40,006 nucleotides of DNA from NCBI GenBank assembly GCA_900468805.1, contig UEIF01000034.1:1-40006 (forward strand). The letters are read 5' to 3'. The notes below the pieces were generated by a model. It saw only the letters and a program-made list of their open reading frames with translations. It did not search any database and was not told the DNA's origin. Below are positions 36,536 through 40,006 of this stretch, piece after piece. The number at the start of each line of letters is the position of its first letter. The stretch's first letter is position 1. The position numbers and the translations under genes were made by a program. The stretch is from Hyphomicrobiales bacterium. GTDB taxonomy: Bacteria > Pseudomonadota > Alphaproteobacteria > Rhizobiales > Rhizobiaceae.

Positions 36536-38086
36536 ATGGGCATGAACCTAGGCATAATGATAGGCATCGGCTGCGGGAATGGGGGAGGAGGGGGTGGTTT
36601 GCCCAAACCTCTCGTTCTCGACCTATTCACCAGCACGGCAAGCTATTCGTCCGGTTCGAACTTAACCGCGTCACTAGATACGGCGCTGATTCCAGGCGTT
36701 GCGAACTGCATGAAGCTCACGACAACGGCGGTAGGATCCGGGCAGGGCATCACGGGTGCAAAGACGCTCGGCACGCAATACAATCCGGATACCGATTTCG
36801 GCGACACGATCGCGTTTATGTTCTCCAATGACAGATACGCGACCAACCAGGCGCAATTCGAAATCGGGCGCAGCAGCTCGTTCAGCGGCGTTACTATCTC
36901 GGTCAATAGCGAGGATGTATCGCAAGGAGCGAAGTGGGTAGCGTACCCGAAGAGCGCATGGACTAGCATGCCGTCCGGCCTCGGCAGCATCCAGCTTCGC
37001 CCCCGGTATACGACCCGTGTCCCCAGCAATGCGGAAGTGAAATACCAGGCTATCGTCGCCAACTGCAAAGGCAAGCCGACGATGGTGTTGACCTTGGACG
37101 ATTGCCATAGGTCCCATTATTCGATCGTCTATCCGTTCTTCCGTGACGAAATGGGGCCGCGTGCGCATTTCACGTTCAATGTGGCTAACGAACTGGTGGG
37201 CACGGCGAACAAGTACAGCGTTGCCGAATGCCAGGAGATGTATGCGGCCGGCCATGACGCGGCTTGCGACAGTCCAAACGACTTCACGTTCTTCTTCTGG
37301 ACCGACATTGCCGGCGCAACCACTCAACTCGGCGTGGTTCAGCAATGGCTTGTCGACAATGGCATGCCTCGCGGGCGCTTCTACGGGTGCTACCCGGAAG
37401 GCCTGTTCATGGCGACGGCTACCGACCCAGCGAGCGATCCGAACAAGAGCGTCAGGTCTTCGACCATTACCGCAACCGGCACCACCTCAATTGATGTCGG
37501 CACGTTGATTACAGCCAACCCTGTCGGGACCGTCGTTGAAATCGGCATGAAGATGTTCGGCGGCTTTGGCGCCAACAAGGTCAACGGCGCTACCGTTACC
37601 AATGTCGTCGGCACAACGATCACGCTCGACCAGACTATCAATGCGGCCGTCACTCGCGCAGTCTTCATCGACCTAAGCTGCCCGTTCACCGCCCCGGCAC
37701 TGCCAAACGCTTTCCGAGACACGAACGGCATTCGGTTGTTCCGAACCACTCTGGGCGGCGGCACTTCCGGTTCTGCCGGCTATCTGCCGCAGTACACCCG
37801 TTTCGGCTTTGCCGAGCAGGCTCAAAGCTTCCCAGGCCAAGGCTACACGGGCGGCGTCCTCGCCAACATGATCCTCGACCTGCAAAAGGTGGCAGCGGTC
37901 GGCGGAACGATCATGCCTTATTTCCACAATGTCGTCACCGGAACCCCGGTTGGTCTCGACACCTCGTTCCAAGACGTGTTCCGCCCGTACATTCTGGCGG
38001 CAAAGGATCTCGGGTTCGATTTTCTGTCTATGTCAGAACTCTGGGAACGTGATAATCTGGGCTATCAGCAGCTTCTTGCTGCGTGA
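36536..38086 (+). CDS. Tail protein with NodB-like polysaccharide deacetylase domain
   Basis: 516 aa. A Gly-rich N-terminus (GCGNGGGGGG) and a beta domain (30-175) precede a NodB-homology domain. TMVLTLDDCH (D188, D189) fits motif 1, GHDAACDSPND (240-250) fits motif 2, and GCYPEG (285-289) fits motif 3. In motif 2 the H-[S/T]-x-x-H metal ligands are D245 and D249. A beta-rich block (about 310-375) is inserted, and PYFHNVV (about 461-467) follows. It probably binds or de-acetylates a surface polysaccharide. Activity is uncertain because of the altered ligands. Confidence 0.75.
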   Translation: MGMNLGIMIGIGCGNGGGGGGLPKPLVLDLFTSTASYSSGSNLTASLDTALIPGVANCMKLTTTAVGSGQGITGAKTLGTQYNPDTDFGDTIAFMFSNDRYATNQAQFEIGRSSSFSGVTISVNSEDVSQGAKWVAYPKSAWTSMPSGLGSIQLRPRYTTRVPSNAEVKYQAIVANCKGKPTMVLTLDDCHRSHYSIVYPFFRDEMGPRAHFTFNVANELVGTANKYSVAECQEMYAAGHDAACDSPNDFTFFFWTDIAGATTQLGVVQQWLVDNGMPRGRFYGCYPEGLFMATATDPASDPNKSVRSSTITATGTTSIDVGTLITANPVGTVVEIGMKMFGGFGANKVNGATVTNVVGTTITLDQTINAAVTRAVFIDLSCPFTAPALPNAFRDTNGIRLFRTTLGGGTSGSAGYLPQYTRFGFAEQAQSFPGQGYTGGVLANMILDLQKVAAVGGTIMPYFHNVVTGTPVGLDTSFQDVFRPYILAAKDLGFDFLSMSELWERDNLGYQQLLAA

Positions 38087-38100
38087 CCGGAGAGTGAGCG

Positions 38101-38406
38101 ATGAAATACGATAAGCCAAAAGTTGTGATTTCGTATGATGACAGAGACAATATGACGATTGAGCACTTCTACCCGGAGGGGGTCACATTGGTGGATGACC
38201 TTTATCGTTCTCGCGTGCCGGATCAATGGCCCGCGATGCAGCTATATTTTCATAACATCCGATCTTCTCCGGTCGAAATAGATATCACACCAATTCGCGA
38301 GTTGGTGGACGGTATGACCGATGAGCAAAAGGCGCTTTATTCTTCGACAATGGGCGTGTTCCGTGAAATCTGGGCTGCTCAAGACGGGCTGGAGAACAAT
38401 GACTGA
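38101..38406 (+). CDS. Small hypothetical protein after the tail protein
   Basis: 101 aa (MKYDKPKVVISYDDRDNMTI start). Mixed alpha/beta with LVDDLYRSRVPDQWPAMQLYFHNIRSS and a C-terminal helix EQKALYSSTMGVFREIW. GGAGAGTGAGCG precedes the ATG. It overlaps the next gene by eight bases. A tail-assembly or accessory role is possible. Confidence 0.6.
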   Translation: MKYDKPKVVISYDDRDNMTIEHFYPEGVTLVDDLYRSRVPDQWPAMQLYFHNIRSSPVEIDITPIRELVDGMTDEQKALYSSTMGVFREIWAAQDGLENND

Positions 38407-38617
38407 GAACATGCGCGAGACGATGGAAAAAGCAGGCTTCAAGTTTTGCCGTACGACCCATGGAGAACCGTTATATCTCCGGGAATGGGGAACAAGTGAC
38501 GTTCCCTCTATGAGCATAAGCATTGAAGAGTTTTCTAAAATTACAAAAGAGATGCTGCGCGCGGCTGATAACCTCATACAAAAGCACGATGCCGCTGCAG
38601 ACAAGGCTTCGACTTAA
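38399..38617 (+). CDS. Small hypothetical protein
   Basis: 72 aa (MTENMRETMEKAGFKFCRTT start), charged and helical, with a final KITKEMLRAADNLIQKHDAA helix. The start is inside the previous gene. It is the last gene of the late operon before the terminator at 38649. Function unknown. Confidence 0.6.
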   Translation: MTENMRETMEKAGFKFCRTTHGEPLYLREWGTSDVPSMSISIEEFSKITKEMLRAADNLIQKHDAAADKAST

Positions 38618-38821
38618 GCCACCATACTGGACATCATCTGAACCCAAGCCGTCGCCACCAGCGGCGGTTTTTCTTTACCTACAAGCAGCCGCCTCATCCG
38701 CTCTAACGGACAAGGCGGCCTAACCTTCACGATTCACTGGAAATCGAGACGGCTGCGTAAATCATGCCCGCTCATCCTTCGAAAATCGTTAATTGAAATG
38801 CATTGAAGCAACAGGCGGCTG
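38618..38821 (+). other. Intergenic region after the late genes
   Basis: About 200 bases. It holds the terminator at 38649-38676 and a following stretch without supported genes. The DUF1515-like gene start at 38822 follows an AACAGGCGG site. No clear promoter is seen. Confidence 0.5.
38649..38676 (+). terminator. Rho-independent terminator of the late operon
   Basis: CCGTCGC pairs with GCGGCGG (one G-U) around a CACCA loop, followed by TTTTTCTTT. The stem and T-run make a good rho-independent terminator for the long rightward late transcript. Confidence 0.8.
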
Positions 38822-39229
38822 ATGACAAGCAATGACGATATCCTTCGTGCACTCGGGCGCGTTGAAGAGGGCGTAAAGCGGATACGAGAGGATTTTCAGG
38901 AGGAAAAGCAGAACGCCCACGAAAGCAGGGCCGTCATTCATGCGAGGCTCGACAGCCAGGCCAAACAGATTGGGCACCTCGACACCAAGGTCGCCATCAG
39001 CGGCGGAGTAGATGCCCAGATCCGCGAGGAAATCAAAGCTCTCAAGGAAACCGTTGACCGCAACCATGCTTCCGTTCAGCCGGCCTTGGAAGAGTGGAAG
39101 CGCATGAAATCGCTCGGGGTCGGAATATCAGGCCTCATCGCCTTTGCCGGCCTGACGATCGGCGGCATTGTCGCATATGTCGGGGATGGCGCGGTTGGTG
39201 CTATTCGTCATTGGCTGAAGATCAACTGA
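38822..39229 (+). CDS. DUF1515-like membrane-tethered protein
   Basis: 135 aa. An N-terminal charged coiled coil (MTSNDDILRALGRVEEGVKR; then RAVIHARLDSQAKQIGHLDTKVAISGG) leads to one transmembrane helix (about 100-122: VGISGLIAFAGLTIGGIVAYVG). This matches DUF1515, a family known mainly from rhizobial genomes and prophages. It might act as holin or anchor, but function is not established. The end overlaps a minus-strand gene by 102 bases. Confidence 0.75.
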   Translation: MTSNDDILRALGRVEEGVKRIREDFQEEKQNAHESRAVIHARLDSQAKQIGHLDTKVAISGGVDAQIREEIKALKETVDRNHASVQPALEEWKRMKSLGVGISGLIAFAGLTIGGIVAYVGDGAVGAIRHWLKIN

Positions 39230-39484
39230 ACCGAGCTTTTCGTTAGCCTCCTTCATACTGATCTGGCCTGTCGCAACGAGATGAAATACCGGCGCTTCCC
39301 TTTTGAGGATTTCCGATGGTTCTGACGGCGTGAGCCTGACAAAAACCTCATTCCTAGCCCAGATTATATCTGCCAGCCGAGAAAGCTCGTGGCCTTCTCC
39401 ATATCCAGCGCATAGCATCGTGCGCATCCGCTCGCAGAAATCGAACATTTCCTGTTCGTAAGAGCCTTCCGGGTAGTAGGTCAC
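39128..39484 (-). CDS. Right-end operon gene 3, hypothetical protein (GTG start)
   Basis: 118 aa. A GTG five bases after GGAGG is the best start (M/V-TYYPEGSYEQEMFDFCERMR). Acidic N-terminus, a helical middle (FCERMRTMLCAGYGEGHELSRLADIIW in part) and FHLVATGQISMKEANEKLGS, followed by a less structured tail. The start overlaps the stop of the 32-aa membrane peptide by GTGA. No family recognised. Confidence 0.6.
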   Translation of the reverse strand: MTYYPEGSYEQEMFDFCERMRTMLCAGYGEGHELSRLADIIWARNEVFVRLTPSEPSEILKREAPVFHLVATGQISMKEANEKLGSVDLQPMTNSTNRAIPDICDNAADRQAGKGDEA

Positions 39485-39579
39485 ATCATCCTCCAAAGCA
39501 ATTTCACCCCTTCATAAGCCAGAACACCAAAGAAGCATGTGAAGACTATGAGGGCTTGGAGGGTGTAGCGGTTATACAT
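39481..39579 (-). CDS. Right-end operon gene 2, 32-aa membrane peptide
   Basis: MYNRYTLQ, then hydrophobic ALIVFTCFFGVLAY, then a basic end with KLLWRMM. It overlaps the upstream gene stop by eight bases (ATGTATAA) and the downstream gene start by three (GTGA). Such tight coupling makes it unlikely to be accidental. Size and position are similar to small toxin- or exclusion-type peptides, but nothing specific is recognised. Confidence 0.6.
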   Translation of the reverse strand: MYNRYTLQALIVFTCFFGVLAYEGVKLLWRMM

Positions 39580-39778
39580 TCTTGTGCGGCCTCCAATAAA
39601 GGCCTTCGGCATTCATCATCGGGTGCATTGACGATGAGGTGGTGATTTCCGGTTTATCCCAGCCGGCTCTCCATATCTCGATCTGACTGTGCTCCCAAGG
39701 GCGATCCTTCTGCAGACGCCACGGGTCTACGAATGAGCGCCATTCATTATCCGGCAATCCTACAAGTCGTCTCAGCAT
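39572..39778 (-). CDS. Right-end operon gene 1, hypothetical protein
   Basis: 68 aa (MLRRLVGLPDNEWRSFVDPW start), Trp/Pro-rich, small and probably compact: RLQKDRPWEHSQIEIWRAGW and HPMMNAEGLYWRPHKNV. AAGGAG seven bases before the ATG makes this the preferred start over longer frames. It is the first of three coupled minus-strand genes. No family recognised. Confidence 0.65.
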   Translation of the reverse strand: MLRRLVGLPDNEWRSFVDPWRLQKDRPWEHSQIEIWRAGWDKPEITTSSSMHPMMNAEGLYWRPHKNV

Positions 39779-39986
39779 TGGGCTCTCCTTCAGGGTAGTG
39801 TAGCATGGAACGGGCACCAGAACGTTCCGTGACTCGACTGTGTCGTAAACGTGCCGTTTGTGCCAACTCGTTCCTGCGACGTTCCGGATTCTGGCGTTTC
39901 TATCTGCAAGATGGCCGTTGCGCCAATTTTCATAAAACATCGAAAAAACCCTTGCATTCAAAGCAACATCGCCATAGGAACGCCGA
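39779..39986. promoter_or_regulatory. Right-end intergenic region with possible tRNA promoter
   Basis: About 208 bases between the mini-operon and attR. On the plus strand, TTGCAT (39952-39957) and CATAGG (39973-39978), 15 bases apart, lie 12-38 bases before the start of the second tRNA-Ser copy at 39990. They could serve as its promoter after integration. On the minus strand, TTGAAT and TTTTAT with an 18-base gap may drive the mini-operon. Both are weak matches. No other gene is seen. Confidence 0.4.
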
Positions 39987-40006
39987 ACCGGAGAGGTGGC
40001 CGAGTG
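39987..40006 (+). repeat. attR: attR-side direct repeat; start of second tRNA-Ser copy
   Basis: The last 20 bases repeat the first 20 exactly. The tRNA-Ser 5' end (GGAGAGGTGGCCGAGTG) begins at 39990 and leaves the window, so the rest of the gene and the end of the repeat cannot be judged. This marks the right prophage boundary. Confidence 0.85.

Noticed and set aside
39128..39229. Overlap of the DUF1515-like gene and the minus-strand operon as an assembly error
   Set aside because: Both frames look genuine up to the overlap, and convergent overlaps of this size occur in phages.
1..40006. CRISPR array, transposase or retron/diversity-generating element
   Set aside because: No regular short repeats with spacers, no transposase or reverse transcriptase motif (YxDD), and no terminal inverted repeats of an insertion sequence were seen.

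Overview
The window is a complete or nearly complete temperate bacteriophage genome integrated in a bacterial chromosome. A 5' fragment of a tRNA-Ser(GCT) gene lies at the left edge, and the same first 20 bases (ACCGGAGAGGTGGCCGAGTG) recur exactly at the last 20 bases. A tyrosine integrase sits next to the left edge. High GC content, dense ATGA/TGATG-coupled small genes, a DUF1515-like protein and a NodB-like tail protein suggest a host in the Hyphomicrobiales (Rhizobium/Agrobacterium/Ensifer-like). That host call is inference. No structural gene of a long tail (tape measure, tail tube, sheath) is visible, and the head-tail genes resemble a podovirus: P22-like portal and gp4/gp10-like adaptors, with an N4-gp56-type capsid.

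Layout. (1) 1-153: attL and tRNA fragment. (2) 154-7564, minus strand: integrase, excisionase-like gene, HNH nuclease, SSB, a putative annealing/recombination protein, a Gp157-like protein, a PP-loop (PAPS-reductase-like) protein and many small genes. (3) 7565-9215: lysogeny control. It holds a short XRE repressor (minus), a divergent Cro-like gene (plus), four matching 17-bp operators (GTTGNC-N5-GNCAAC), a leftward promoter, a small Tat-signal protein and several RNA-like hairpins. (4) 9215-17111, plus strand: early genes including HNH nuclease, HAD phosphatase, RusA-like resolvase, cytosine-methylase-like protein, DnaA domain IV-like protein and many small ORFs. A 325-base non-coding stretch with three strong stem-loops interrupts them. 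(5) 17252-33364: small membrane/lipoprotein genes, terminase, portal, scaffold, capsid, adaptors, ejection-type proteins and a transglycosylase-like protein. (6) 33376-38617: fibre/appendage genes, endolysin, overlapping spanins and a deacetylase-like tail protein. (7) 38822-39986: a DUF1515-like membrane protein and a leftward three-gene mini-operon next to attR.

How it works together. The repressor probably binds the four operators to silence both the leftward (integration/recombination) and rightward (early) transcripts. On induction the right arm would prepare replication and recombination, and the late block would build a short-tailed virion and lyse the cell (endolysin plus i-/o-spanin). 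Three minus-strand genes in the control and late regions share stop codons with their plus-strand neighbours. They look like independently expressed cargo or alternative genes. The points most worth a second look are the operator set, the deacetylase-like tail protein with both motif-2 histidines replaced by aspartate, the convergent pair of related jelly-roll-like proteins, the structured non-coding stretches, and the coupled mini-operon at the right end.
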